From: Thiovibrio sp964588325
GTDB lineage: Bacteria; Desulfobacterota; Desulfobulbia; Desulfobulbales; Desulfurivibrionaceae
Direction: 5' to 3'
NCBI GenBank assembly: GCA_964588325.1
Contig: CAZPOR010000006.1
Span: 62,001 to 126,000 of the forward strand
DNA: 64,000 nucleotides
The notes below the pieces were generated by a model. That model worked only from the letters and a program-made list of their open reading frames with translations, was not told the DNA's origin and ran no database searches. The stretch's first letter is position 1. Each line of letters opens with the position of its first letter. The translations under genes and the position numbers were made by a program. This document shows positions 8,956 to 17,684 of this stretch, piece by piece.

Positions 8956-9651
8956 ATGTTCAATATATTGGTGCTGGCCACGACAAATAAGGGGAAGCTC
9001 AAGGAGTTCCAGGAGCTGCTCAAGGATTTTCCGGTGGAGATCCGCAGTCTGGCCGATTTCGGCCCCATCCCCGCAGTGGTTGAGGACGGCGAAACCTTTG
9101 ACGACAACGCCTATAAAAAGGCGCATTTCACCGCCAAGGTTCTGGGGCTGCCGTGCATTGCCGATGATTCCGGGCTGGCGGTGGAGGCGCTGCATGGCGC
9201 GCCCGGCGTGTATTCGGCCCGCTATGCCGGGGAGAATGCCAGCGATGCGGAGAACACCGCCAAGCTGCTCAAGGAGATGGAAGGGGTGGCCAACCGCAAG
9301 GCGGCGTTTCATTGCGTCATCTCCATTGCCGTGCCTTCCGGCCCGGCCCTTACCTACGAGGGAACCTGCGAAGGCGAGCTGCTCACCGCGCCCCGGGGCG
9401 AGGATGGTTTTGGCTATGACCCGATTTTCTACTATCCCGAGCTGGGCAAGAGTTTTGCCGAACTGAGCATGGCGGAAAAAAATCGGGTGAGCCACCGGGG
9501 CCGCGCCCTGGCCGAAATGGCCGCGGAGTTCGAGCAGGTGCTCAAGTGGGTGAAGCAAAGGCTAACCGAGGAAAAACCGGCCAAGCCGGATCACGAGCAG
9601 TTCGAGCACAACGACTGGTCCGAAGAGATCATGGTGCGCGAGGTGAAGTAA
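8956..9651 (+). CDS. rdgB: RdgB/HAM1 non-canonical purine NTP pyrophosphatase
   Basis: 231 residues. Hydrolyses XTP, dITP and ITP to monophosphates, keeping deaminated purines out of DNA and RNA. Family motifs in order: N-terminal ATTNKGKLKEFQELL, VEDGETFDDNAYKKA, the IADDSGLAVEALHGAPGVYSARY block about 70-93, GFGYDPIFYYPE, and KNRVSHRGRAL. The usual length is about 195-205, so there is a charged C-terminal tail of about 28 residues (from EEKPAKPDHEQF) with no known role. An AAAGGAG site precedes the start. It converges on the YkgJ gene. Confidence 0.95.
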   Translation: MFNILVLATTNKGKLKEFQELLKDFPVEIRSLADFGPIPAVVEDGETFDDNAYKKAHFTAKVLGLPCIADDSGLAVEALHGAPGVYSARYAGENASDAENTAKLLKEMEGVANRKAAFHCVISIAVPSGPALTYEGTCEGELLTAPRGEDGFGYDPIFYYPELGKSFAELSMAEKNRVSHRGRALAEMAAEFEQVLKWVKQRLTEEKPAKPDHEQFEHNDWSEEIMVREVK

Positions 9652-9676
9652 GGGCTTGGTTGCCCGGAGCGTGGCT

Positions 9677-10351
9677 CTACTCCCCTCGCCCACTTGTGGG
9701 AGAGGGGAGTTTCCGCAAGCGGATCTCCCCTCCCTCCTCGACACACTCTATCCCCGACCCTGTCATCTGCTTGAACAGCGGTCTGCCAAAGAGAAAAAAC
9801 TCCATCTCCAGCGAAAGCCCAATCTTTTGGGCAATCTCACCCCGGATGGCCAGGTCGGCGCGCACCATTTCGGTGAGCCGGGCCAGGGAGTCCGGCCTCT
9901 CTGCATCCGCAAGCAAATCGGTAAACACCTTACCCGGACATGCCCGTTCGTGGCGCTCGATCTCGGCCAGGATCGGGTCGTTGGCGTTGATCAGGTCGGC
10001 GCGGCGCAGGGTGTTGTGGTAGATGGTGGCCAGGAGCGCTTCCGGCTGCCAGCACTGGAGAATCCTGCAAGTTGCCGGGCGGTGCGCATAGATGGTGCAA
10101 CCGTTGTCCTCCTCGGCAAAGAAGAGGCAGGTCCAGCCGCTCCCCTGGCCCCGGATCTTGAGCAGCTCCACGGGCACCGGTTCAAGCCTTCCGGTGGCCG
10201 GGTTATAGCCCATTTCCCCGTGCCGGATGGTGATCAGTTGGTCGTGGCGGATATACCCTTGCCGGACAAGGTCGATATCCTCCCGGCTCAGGGCTGGCCC
10301 GCCTTTCCGGCAGCAGGTTCCGCATTGTTTGCAGTGTATGGTATTTGTCAT
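9677..10351 (-). CDS. YkgJ-family cysteine-cluster protein
   Basis: 224 residues with the N-terminal CKQCGTCCRKGGPAL motif (C-x2-C-x2-CC), followed by internal cysteines in WTCLFF, GCTIYAHRPATCRIL and HERACPG. This pattern defines the YkgJ/UPF0153 family, thought to bind zinc or an Fe-S cluster; the function is unknown. The last residues (PSPTSGRGE) are encoded by a hairpin of REP type, so the C-terminus may have been extended by the repeat. The nearest upstream gene is 301 bp away on the other strand. Confidence 0.82.
   Translation of the reverse strand: MTNTIHCKQCGTCCRKGGPALSREDIDLVRQGYIRHDQLITIRHGEMGYNPATGRLEPVPVELLKIRGQGSGWTCLFFAEEDNGCTIYAHRPATCRILQCWQPEALLATIYHNTLRRADLINANDPILAEIERHERACPGKVFTDLLADAERPDSLARLTEMVRADLAIRGEIAQKIGLSLEMEFFLFGRPLFKQMTGSGIECVEEGGEIRLRKLPSPTSGRGE
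9680..9709. repeat. REP-like hairpin in the 3' end of the YkgJ-family gene
   Basis: CTCCCCTC and GAGGGGAG (8 bp, perfect) with an inner CCCAC/GTGGG pair form a strong hairpin between convergent rdgB and the ykgJ-like gene. It likely stops transcription of rdgB and encodes the last residues of the other protein. Confidence 0.55.
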
Positions 10352-10652
10352 GTCTCAGCCGCGAAGTGGCACAGGGTATTTTGGGCGCAATATGATCAGT
10401 CTCAGCCCTAACAAGGAATCATTTTTAGCCTGTTTGCTGGCAATAAATTTCGCCACCTTGACACATGGTTCCATATAAATAATTTTTTTAATGACATGTA
10501 GCTACTTGTTTTTATTTTAAAAAAATCTCCAGTGCTTTTTTGTGTTCCTTCCTCGCCTTCATCCTTGGCATACCCCTTGCGTATATCTACAAGCAAAGCG
10601 GTGCACGAAATCATTCTGCGCCGCCCAGGACACACGAGAAAGGAGGCCGGTC
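10352..10652. other. Intergenic region ahead of the ftsH operon
   Basis: 301 bp without a gene. The left third is the divergent leader of the YkgJ-family gene and the middle (10472-10530) is AT-rich. The sigma-54-type promoter is at 10565-10582. Short open frames here lack ribosome sites. Confidence 0.5.
10565..10582 (+). promoter_or_regulatory. Sigma-54 type -24/-12 promoter for the small protein-MerR-ftsH unit
   Basis: TTGGCATACCCCTTGCGT has the invariant GG and GC separated by exactly 10 bp and flanking bases close to the consensus TGGCAC-N5-TTGC. It lies 71 bp before the small membrane-protein gene, pointing rightwards. An AT-rich stretch upstream (10472-10530) could hold an enhancer-binding-protein site or IHF bend; the activator is not in the window. 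Confidence 0.65.
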
Positions 10653-10853
10653 ATGAAGAACACACTCTGCAGCGAAAAAAAAGGCGCAGCCCCGGTCGTT
10701 ATTCAGACCACTGCCAAGCTAGCCGAAACCTTCTGGTTTGTCAGCTCCTTTGTCATGTCCCTGCTCATGGGTCCTTTCGCAGCCCTGCCTGCCATCATCG
10801 CGGTTTTTTCCCTGAAGATCGATGGCCCCATGCCTTTGGAACTGCCCCGTTAA
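10653..10853 (+). CDS. Small membrane protein at the head of the ftsH operon
   Basis: 66 residues, no recognised family. A soluble N-terminus of about 25 residues with one Cys is followed by one long or two short hydrophobic segments (about 27-55, FWFVSSFVMSLLMGPFAALPA and following) and a short tail. The ATG at 10653 is chosen because a perfect AGGAGG lies 6 bp upstream. It is 12 bp from the next gene, a MerR-type regulator, and the unit continues into ftsH, so it could be an FtsH modulator or a stress-sensing membrane peptide; this is inference from position only. Confidence 0.65.
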   Translation: MKNTLCSEKKGAAPVVIQTTAKLAETFWFVSSFVMSLLMGPFAALPAIIAVFSLKIDGPMPLELPR

Positions 10854-10865
10854 GGAGGATTCGCC

Positions 10866-11285
10866 ATGAATGCACCGTGCCACGCCCCTGAAACCTCCGT
10901 TGCCGGCTTTTGTCTCAAGCCCTTGCTGGCCGATGACCAGGCCGTGTTCACCATCAGCGCCGCCGCCGAGATGCTGGCCGTTACTCCGCGTACCCTGCGG
11001 ATGTACGAACGCGACGGGTTGTTGTCCCCGGTCCGTCACGGCAAATGGCGCTATTACAGCCTGGACAACCTGAAATGGGTTTCCTGCCTGCGAAGCATGA
11101 TCCACGAGCACGGGATCAGCCTGGCCGCCATCCATAAGCTGCTGCAATACACGCCCTGCTGGAACATCGCCGGCTGCCCCTTTGAAAAACGCAAGCTCTG
11201 CACGGCCTTCATGTCCAGCGGGCTGGTGCCGAAAAAGATCGTCCGGCTCACCGGCTTGCCCGGAGACCAGTCCATGTCCGCCTGA
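10866..11285 (+). CDS. MerR-family transcriptional regulator with a C-terminal cysteine motif
   Basis: 139 residues. The winged helix-turn-helix is at about 28-75 (FTISAAAEMLAVTPRTLRMYERDGLL, then RYYSLDNLKWV). The C-terminal part carries PCWNIAGCPFEKRKLC, three cysteines spaced C-x5-C-x7-C, suited to metal or redox sensing. Starts 5 bp after a strong AAGGAGG, 12 bp behind the small membrane-protein gene and 62 bp before ftsH. It resembles HspR/MerR-like regulators often found with chaperone or protease genes; it probably controls this unit, although the promoter is of sigma-54 type, for which MerR proteins are not the usual activators. Confidence 0.82.
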   Translation: MNAPCHAPETSVAGFCLKPLLADDQAVFTISAAAEMLAVTPRTLRMYERDGLLSPVRHGKWRYYSLDNLKWVSCLRSMIHEHGISLAAIHKLLQYTPCWNIAGCPFEKRKLCTAFMSSGLVPKKIVRLTGLPGDQSMSA

Positions 11286-11347
11286 TTGCTTGCAACCTCT
11301 CCCCTGCATCGTGTACAACAGTGTAAAATCCAACCTGGAGGTCTGCC

Positions 11348-13120
11348 TTGAACCAATTCTACAAAAATCTGTCCATCTGGCTGGTCATCGCCCTGGTGGG
11401 CCTGGTGTTGGTCAATCTTTTCAATCCCGCCGGCGAGCCGGTCAACCAGATCAGCTACAACGATTTTCTGGAAAGCGTCAACTCGGGCAAGGTGAGCACG
11501 GTCACCATCCTGGAAAATGTGGCCGAGGCCCAGGATCTGGTGGGCAACCGCTTCAAGACCGTGCTGCCGGACAGTCTGGAGCAGGTGCAGCCCTTTATGA
11601 AGGAGGGGATCACCCTCCGGGTGGAAAAGAAGAAAGAGCCCCATTGGCTGCTTGCCATTCTCGGTTCCTGGCTGCCCATGATTGTCCTGGTGGGCCTTGG
11701 CCTCTATTTCATGCGCCAGCAACAGGGCGGGGGCGGCAAGGGGTTGATGACCTTCGGCAAGAGCCGGGCCCGCCTCATCGAGGGCGAGGAGTCCAAGATC
11801 ACCTTTGCCGATGTGGCAGGCATCGAAGAGGCCAGCGACGAGCTGGGTGAGATCGTTGATTTTCTCCGCGACCCCTCCATCTTCACCAGGGTGGGGGCCA
11901 AGATTCCCAAGGGCGTGCTCCTTTCCGGCGAACCGGGCACGGGCAAGACCCTCCTGGCCCGGGCCATTGCCGGGGAGGCCCGGGTGCCGTTTTTCTCCAT
12001 CAGCGGCTCGGATTTCGTCGAGATGTATGTGGGCGTCGGCGCCAGCCGTGTCCGGGATCTGTTCAAGGAGGCCAAGAAAAAGGCGCCCTGCATCATCTTC
12101 ATCGATGAGATCGACGCGGTGGGCCGCCAGCGCGGAGTCGGAGCCGGAGGCGGCAACGACGAGCGCGAGCAGACCCTGAACCAGTTGCTGGTCGAGATGG
12201 ACGGCTTCGAGGCCAATGCCGGCATCATCATCATCGCGGCCACCAACCGGCCCGATATCCTGGACCCGGCCCTCAAGCGGCCCGGCCGGTTCGACCGGCA
12301 GATCGTGGTGCCCCTGCCCGATGTGCGGGGGAGGGAGAAGATCCTCAAGGTCCATGCCGCCAAGGTCCAGTTGGGCAGCGATGTGGATATGTCCATCATC
12401 GCCAAGGGCACCCCCGGGTTTTCCGGGGCCGAGCTGGCCAATATGGTCAACGAGGCGGCCCTGATGGCGGCCCGTTCCGACGTGGGCAAGATCAACATGG
12501 CCCTCATGGAAAAGGCCAAGGACAAGGTGATGATGGGGGCCGAGCGCACCAGCATGATCCTCACCGCCAAGGACAAGGAGCTCACCGCCTATCACGAGGC
12601 GGGCCATGCCCTGGTCGCTCGGTTGCTGCCCGGCACCGATCCGGTGCACAAGGTGACCATCATCCCCCGGGGCCGCGCCCTGGGGCTGACCATGCAGTTG
12701 CCCACCGACGAGAAGCATTCCCAGTCCCGTTCCTGGCTGATGAACAACCTCTGCATCCTCCTGGGCGGGAGGGTGGCCGAGGAGATCGTCTTCGGCGATG
12801 TCACCACCGGGGCAGGCAACGACATCGAACGCGCCTCGAACATCGCCCGGAAGATGGTGTGCGAATGGGGGATGAGCAAGGAGATCGGCCTGTTGAACGT
12901 GGCCGGACCCGATGAAATGGGGCGGAGCAGGCAACCCTACAGCGGGGAGACCGCGGTGCGCATCGACCAGGCCGTGACCGGGCTGGTGAGCGAGGCCAGA
13001 GATACTGCAAACCGGCTGCTCACCGAGAACCGGCCCATCATGGAGGCCATGGCCAAGGCGTTGCTGGAGAAGGAAACCATCGGCAGCGAGGATATCGATA
13101 GGTTGATGGCGGCTGGCTGA
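11348..13120 (+). CDS. ftsH: ATP-dependent zinc metalloprotease FtsH
   Basis: 590 residues, membrane-anchored AAA+ protease that degrades misfolded membrane proteins and some regulators. Two transmembrane helices (about 9-27 and 103-120) flank a small periplasmic domain. The AAA module has Walker A GEPGTGKT, Walker B IIFIDEIDAVG and the second region of homology TNRPDILDPALKRPGRFDRQ. The zinc protease site is HEAGH near residue 420. The start is TTG, placed 6 bp behind GGAGGT. It is shorter than usual (about 610-650) because the C-terminal tail is brief. The sigma-54-type promoter suggests this is a conditional, possibly second, FtsH copy rather than the essential constitutive one. Confidence 0.96.
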   Translation: MNQFYKNLSIWLVIALVGLVLVNLFNPAGEPVNQISYNDFLESVNSGKVSTVTILENVAEAQDLVGNRFKTVLPDSLEQVQPFMKEGITLRVEKKKEPHWLLAILGSWLPMIVLVGLGLYFMRQQQGGGGKGLMTFGKSRARLIEGEESKITFADVAGIEEASDELGEIVDFLRDPSIFTRVGAKIPKGVLLSGEPGTGKTLLARAIAGEARVPFFSISGSDFVEMYVGVGASRVRDLFKEAKKKAPCIIFIDEIDAVGRQRGVGAGGGNDEREQTLNQLLVEMDGFEANAGIIIIAATNRPDILDPALKRPGRFDRQIVVPLPDVRGREKILKVHAAKVQLGSDVDMSIIAKGTPGFSGAELANMVNEAALMAARSDVGKINMALMEKAKDKVMMGAERTSMILTAKDKELTAYHEAGHALVARLLPGTDPVHKVTIIPRGRALGLTMQLPTDEKHSQSRSWLMNNLCILLGGRVAEEIVFGDVTTGAGNDIERASNIARKMVCEWGMSKEIGLLNVAGPDEMGRSRQPYSGETAVRIDQAVTGLVSEARDTANRLLTENRPIMEAMAKALLEKETIGSEDIDRLMAAG

Positions 13121-13147
13121 TAATTGAATGCTGTTCTTAACGCGTTC

Positions 13148-13179
13148 GGCGGCAGGGGAAAACTCCTGCCGCCTTTTTT
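13148..13179 (+). terminator. Rho-independent terminator of ftsH
   Basis: GGCGGCAGG and CCTGCCGCC form a perfect 9-bp stem with an 8-base loop, followed by six T residues, 27 bp after the ftsH stop. Confidence 0.9.
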
Positions 13180-13197
13180 GTTCGTTCGGGAGTTATG

Positions 13198-13604
13198 AGA
13201 AGTCAGTTTGTTCATTTCTTTGCTTGCCCAAAGAAACGAACCAGAGAAAGGGCCCCCAGGCACTTGTCCCGCCGCAGGCGGGATGCCCTGTGCTCCTCGA
13301 TGCTGCCGGGGCTTTGCAAACTCGGCTGCGCCTCAAACAGTGCAAATCCCTTTTTCGGCAGCCTCTCCGGTGCTCGGCTGCGTGCCAATGGGAGTTTTTT
13401 CTCCCCCATTTGTCCTGCCGCGCCTCGCAGACGAGGGCGGAAAAGACCCGGGAGGTAAGCGAAGACTCCGACTGTCTGAGGGCGAAGCCCGAGTTTTTCC
13501 GCGTCCCGCCCTCGTCGAGAAGTAAGGGAAGCCCGCAGGGCCAGGACTGGCTGGGGTGCCTTTTTCTTGTTTCTTCTTTTGGGTACGCAAAAGAAGAAAG
13601 AAAA
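13198..13604. repeat. Long structured intergenic element bounded by AT-rich hairpins
   Basis: The left end has TTTCTTTG/CAAAGAAA (13215-13236); the right end has a perfect 12-bp stem TTTCTTCTTTTG/CAAAAGAAGAAA (13570-13599). Between them are about 330 bp of GC-rich sequence with several short inverted repeats and many small overlapping open frames that look like by-products. Similar hairpin-bounded elements are widespread between genes in proteobacteria. It accounts for nearly all of the 630-bp gap between ftsH and acnB. Confidence 0.55.
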
Positions 13605-13754
13605 ACAGCAGAACGGCTCATCTCCGGCACTCCCGGATGTCTGTGCCCGACCCTCATGTTCTTCTTGACAGGTCGCGTCCGGCAAGGGTAGGAATCTGGT
13701 TTGAAAAAAACACCGGGCTGCCCCGGTTTCCTATTATGCAAGGAGGTCCTACCC

Positions 13755-16289
13755 ATGCTTGAGGCGTATCAAAAACATGTTGCCGAGCGGGCTGCTCTTG
13801 GCCTGCCCCCCCTTCCCCTTTCCGCCGGCCAGACCACCGCTCTGGTTGCGCTGCTGCAAAAACCGGCGGCCGGAACGGAAGCCACCCTGGTGGAGCTGAT
13901 CAGCAATCAGGTGGTTCCTGGGGTGGACGACGCCTCCAAGGTCAAGGCCGGGTTTCTGGCCGGAGTGGCGCAGGGGAAGCTCACCTCCCCGCTCATCGAC
14001 AGGAAGGCGGCGGTGCGGCTGCTGGGCACCATGCTGGGCGGCTACAACGTGCAGCCGCTCATCGATCTGCTGGACGATGCTGCCCTGGCTGCGGAGGCGG
14101 TGGCCGCCCTTTCCGCCACCCTCCTGGTCTATGATTCCTTTGGCGAAGTGGCTGCCAAGGCACAGTCCAATCCCCATGCCAAGCAGGTCCTCACCAACTG
14201 GGCGGAGGCGACCTGGTTCACCAGCCGTGAGCCCATGCCCGAGGAGCTCACCGTCACCGTGTTCAAGGTTGCTGGCGAGACCAACACCGATGATCTTTCC
14301 CCTGCCTCCGAGGCGTGGAGCCGCCCGGACATCCCCCTGCACGCCCAGTCCATGTTGATCAACCGCTTGCCCGGCTCGCTGCCGGTCATCGAGGAGCTGA
14401 AGAAAAAGGGCCACCCCATTGCCTATGTGGGCGACGTGGTGGGCACCGGCTCCTCCCGCAAGTCCGGGGTCAACTCCATGCTCTGGCACATGGGCCGCGA
14501 CATCCCCCATGTCCCGGCCAAGCGCACCGGCGGGGTGGTCATGGGCTCCACCATCGCGCCGATCTACTTCAACACCGCCGAGGATTCGGGGATGCTGCCC
14601 ATCCAGTGCGATGTGACCAATCTTGAAACCGGGGACGTCATCACCATCAACACCCGCACCGGCACGATCAGCCGGGATGGCCAGCAGGTTTGCGCCTTCA
14701 GCCTCTCCCCCGCCACCCTGCCCGACGAGGTGCAGGCCGGGGGGAGGGTGAACCTCATCATCGGCAGGGGCTTGACCGCCAAGGCCCGCGAGGCGTTGGG
14801 GCTGCCGCCTTCCACCCTGTTCCAGGAGCCGGAGGTTCCCAAGGACAGCGGCAAGGGGTACACCCTGGCCCAGAAGATGGTGGGCAAGGCTTGCGGATTG
14901 CCTGGAGTGCGTCCCGGCATGTACTGCGAGCCCAGGATGACCTCCGTTGGTTCCCAGGACACCACCGGCCCCATGACCCGCGACGAGATCAAGGAGCTGG
15001 CCTGCCTCAAATTCTCCGCCCCCCTGGTGATGCAGTCCTTCTGCCACACCGCCGCCTATCCCAAGCCGGTGGATGTGAAGACCCACCAAACCCTGCCCTC
15101 CTTTTTCAGCGAACGGGGCGGCATTGCCCTGCGCCCCGGCGACGGGGTGGTCCATTCCTGGCTCAACCGCATGGTTCTCCCCGATACCGTGGGCACCGGC
15201 GGCGATTCCCACACCCGCTTTCCCATCGGCATCTCCTTTCCGGCGGGCTCCGGTCTGGTGGCCTTTGCCGCGGCCACCGGCTCCATGCCCCTGGTCATGC
15301 CGGAATCGGTGCTGATCCGCTTCTCCGGCACGATGCAGCCCGGCATCACCCTGCGGGATCTGGTCAACGCCATCCCCTGGGTGGCCATCCAGAAGGGTTT
15401 GCTCACCGTGGAAAAAAAGGGCAAGAAGAACCTTTTTGCCGGCACGGTGCTGGAGATAGAAGGATTGCCCGATCTGGCCGTGGAACAGGCCTTCGAATTG
15501 GCCGACGCCTCGGCGGAGCGCTCAGCCGCAGCCTGCACCGTGCGGCTCAACCAGGAGCCGGTGGCCGAGTTCCTCCGCTCCAACGTGGCGCTGTTGAAAA
15601 ATCTGCTGACCAAGGGTTACCAGGACGCAGAGGCCATCCGCAACCGGATCGCGGCCATGGAGGCGTGGCTGGGTGCGCCCGAACTGCTGTCCCCGGACGC
15701 GGATGCCGAATACAAGGCGGTGCTTGAGATCGATCTCAACGCGATCATCGAGCCGGTGCTGGCCTGCCCCAACGACCCGGACGATGTGAAATTGCTCTCC
15801 CAGGTGGCGGGTACTGCCATCGACGAGGTCTTTGTCGGCTCCTGCATGACCAACATCGGCCATTTCCGGGCCCTGGCCAGAATCCTCGACGGCAAGCCCC
15901 AGGTTCCGGGCCGCCTCTGGGTGGCGCCGCCCACCCGCATGGACGAGGAGCAGCTCAAATCCGAAGGCGTCTACAGCATCCTCGGCCGCGCCGGGGCGCG
16001 CACCGAAATCCCCGGCTGCTCGCTCTGCATGGGCAACCAGGCCCGAACCCGCGACAACGCCGTGGTCTTCTCCACCTCTACCCGCAACTTCGACAACCGC
16101 ATCGGCACCGGGGCCAAAGTCTTTTTGGGTTCGGCGGAGCTGGCCGCGGTCTGCGCCGTGCTGGGGCGCATCCCCACCGTGGCGGAATACCACGCCATCC
16201 TTGCCGAAAGGGTCACCCCCAAGGCGGAGGAGGTGCACCGTTACCTCAATTTCCACAAAATCGAGGGGTATGCGGAGAAAGGCTGGTAG
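13755..16289 (+). CDS. acnB: Aconitate hydratase B (AcnB)
   Basis: 844 residues, matching the AcnB family length (about 865). Interconverts citrate and isocitrate, and often 2-methylisocitrate, with a 4Fe-4S cluster. AcnB has its swivel domain before the catalytic domains, as here: HEAT-like region about 1-160, swivel with TNTDDLSPASEAWSRPDIP about 175-200 and VGDVVGTGSSRKSGVNSM, then the catalytic part with TVGTGGDSHTRFP and SFPAGSGLVAFAAATG. Cluster ligands are in GSCMTNIGHFRA and GCSLCMGNQAR. The start at 13755 has a perfect AAGGAGGT 8 bp upstream; an ATG-less 18-codon extension to 13701 is rejected. In these bacteria it would serve the citrate cycle in acetate or propionate metabolism. 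Confidence 0.96.
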   Translation: MLEAYQKHVAERAALGLPPLPLSAGQTTALVALLQKPAAGTEATLVELISNQVVPGVDDASKVKAGFLAGVAQGKLTSPLIDRKAAVRLLGTMLGGYNVQPLIDLLDDAALAAEAVAALSATLLVYDSFGEVAAKAQSNPHAKQVLTNWAEATWFTSREPMPEELTVTVFKVAGETNTDDLSPASEAWSRPDIPLHAQSMLINRLPGSLPVIEELKKKGHPIAYVGDVVGTGSSRKSGVNSMLWHMGRDIPHVPAKRTGGVVMGSTIAPIYFNTAEDSGMLPIQCDVTNLETGDVITINTRTGTISRDGQQVCAFSLSPATLPDEVQAGGRVNLIIGRGLTAKAREALGLPPSTLFQEPEVPKDSGKGYTLAQKMVGKACGLPGVRPGMYCEPRMTSVGSQDTTGPMTRDEIKELACLKFSAPLVMQSFCHTAAYPKPVDVKTHQTLPSFFSERGGIALRPGDGVVHSWLNRMVLPDTVGTGGDSHTRFPIGISFPAGSGLVAFAAATGSMPLVMPESVLIRFSGTMQPGITLRDLVNAIPWVAIQKGLLTVEKKGKKNLFAGTVLEIEGLPDLAVEQAFELADASAERSAAACTVRLNQEPVAEFLRSNVALLKNLLTKGYQDAEAIRNRIAAMEAWLGAPELLSPDADAEYKAVLEIDLNAIIEPVLACPNDPDDVKLLSQVAGTAIDEVFVGSCMTNIGHFRALARILDGKPQVPGRLWVAPPTRMDEEQLKSEGVYSILGRAGARTEIPGCSLCMGNQARTRDNAVVFSTSTRNFDNRIGTGAKVFLGSAELAAVCAVLGRIPTVAEYHAILAERVTPKAEEVHRYLNFHKIEGYAEKGW

Positions 16290-16337
16290 ATACTTCTGTC
16301 GGCTCCCGCCGGAGGTTTCCGGCAGGGAGCCGCGACA

Positions 16338-17582
16338 ATGGAAAGCCAAGTGAATCCGACCCCCGCAAGCGCGCAAACACCCGCCGAAAAAACAGCCTTC
16401 GCCATCCTGATCATGATCAGCGCGTGTCATCTGCTCAATGACATGATGCAGACCATGTTGTCGGCGATCTATCCGCTGCTCCAGAGCAATTACGGCTTGA
16501 GCTTCGCCCAGATCGGCGCCATCACCCTCACCTTCCAGGGCACGGCGTCGATCCTTCAGCCCATGGTCGGTTTGTATATCGACCGGAATCCCCGTCCCTA
16601 CTCCCTGGCCATGGGCATGGGCCTTACCCTCTTTGGGCTGGTGCTCTTTTCCCAGGCGGGCAGTTACCCGGTGCTGTTGCTGGCCGCCGCCCTGGTGGGG
16701 TCGGGTTCGTCGGTGTTCCATCCGGAATCGTCCCGGGTGGCGCGGATGGCGTCTGGGGGGCGGCATGGCCTGGCGCAGTCGCTGTTTCAGGTGGGGGGCA
16801 ATGCCGGTTCGGCCATCGGCCCGCTGCTTGCCGCGCTCATCGTCTTGCGCCATGGACAGACAAGCCTGGCCTGGTTTTCTCTCGCGGCCCTGCTGGGCAT
16901 GTATCTGTTGATCAAGGTTGGCCACTGGTACAAGCGGCACGGGCTGATGCGGCTGCAATCGCGGGCAAGCGGCCCTGTGGCCGCAACGCTGCCCCGCGGC
17001 AAGGTGGCGCTGACCCTGGCGGTGCTGCTGGCCTTGATGTTTTCCAAATTTTTCTACCTGGCCAGCATGTCCAGCTACTATCTTTTTTATCTGATGGACA
17101 AGTTCGACCTCCCGGTGCGGAGCGCGCAGATGCATCTTTTTATCTTTTTCGGCGCGGTGGCGGTCGGCACTTTTGCCGGAGGGCCGCTGGGGGATCGTTT
17201 TGGCCGCAAGGGGGTGATCTGGGGCTCGATCTTGGGGGTGCTTCCCTTCACCCTGGCCCTGCCCCATGCCAATCTATTCTGGACCGGGGTGCTCAGCGTG
17301 CCCATCGGGGTGATTCTGGCCTCGGCATTTCCGGCCATTGTGGTCTATGCCCAGGAGCTCCTTCCTGCCAGGGTCGGCACGGTGGCCGGGATGTCCTTTG
17401 GTTTCGCCTTTGGCATGGGCGGGATCGGCGCGGCGGTGCTCGGCCATCTCGCCGACCTGACCAGCCTCGCCTATGTGTACCGCCTCTGCTCGTTTCTGCC
17501 CGCCATCGGGCTGCTGGCCATCTTCCTGCCGGACCTGGAAACGGAATCCAGGCGGCGGCGATCGGCCAAGACCAGCTCTTGA
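16338..17582 (+). CDS. MFS transporter, fosmidomycin-resistance (Fsr) type
   Basis: 414 residues with about 12 predicted membrane helices and the Fsr signature in the N-terminal half: ACHLLNDMMQTMLSAIYPLL, LTFQGTASILQPMVGLYIDR, and GSGSSVFHPESSRVARMASGGRHG, then QVGGNAGSAIGPLL. Fsr of E. coli exports fosmidomycin; natural substrates are unknown and homologues are common in bacteria that never meet that drug. It starts 48 bp behind acnB with a weak ribosome site and could be transcribed with it. No regulator is adjacent. Confidence 0.85.
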   Translation: MESQVNPTPASAQTPAEKTAFAILIMISACHLLNDMMQTMLSAIYPLLQSNYGLSFAQIGAITLTFQGTASILQPMVGLYIDRNPRPYSLAMGMGLTLFGLVLFSQAGSYPVLLLAAALVGSGSSVFHPESSRVARMASGGRHGLAQSLFQVGGNAGSAIGPLLAALIVLRHGQTSLAWFSLAALLGMYLLIKVGHWYKRHGLMRLQSRASGPVAATLPRGKVALTLAVLLALMFSKFFYLASMSSYYLFYLMDKFDLPVRSAQMHLFIFFGAVAVGTFAGGPLGDRFGRKGVIWGSILGVLPFTLALPHANLFWTGVLSVPIGVILASAFPAIVVYAQELLPARVGTVAGMSFGFAFGMGGIGAAVLGHLADLTSLAYVYRLCSFLPAIGLLAIFLPDLETESRRRRSAKTSS

Positions 17583-17633
17583 TGATCTTTCACCGCAGCA
17601 CGTATTGCCGCCCCCGAAATCTGCCTTGCATTA

Positions 17634-17669
17634 TTGTAGTGCAAAACGTATATTTATTTTGAACTACAA
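17634..17669. promoter_or_regulatory. Operator-like inverted repeat upstream of the mazEF pair
   Basis: TTGTAGTGCAAAA (17634-17646) and TTTTGAACTACAA (17657-17669) are inverted 13-bp arms with one mismatch, spaced by 10 bp containing TATATT, 15 bp before the antitoxin start. This is the expected place for toxin-antitoxin autoregulation. Confidence 0.6.
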
Positions 17670-17684
17670 AAAATGAGGCATAAT

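Noticed and set aside
13128..13762. Several small open frames in the ftsH-acnB gap
   Set aside because: They lie in a structured repeat, lack ribosome sites and have no protein-like pattern.
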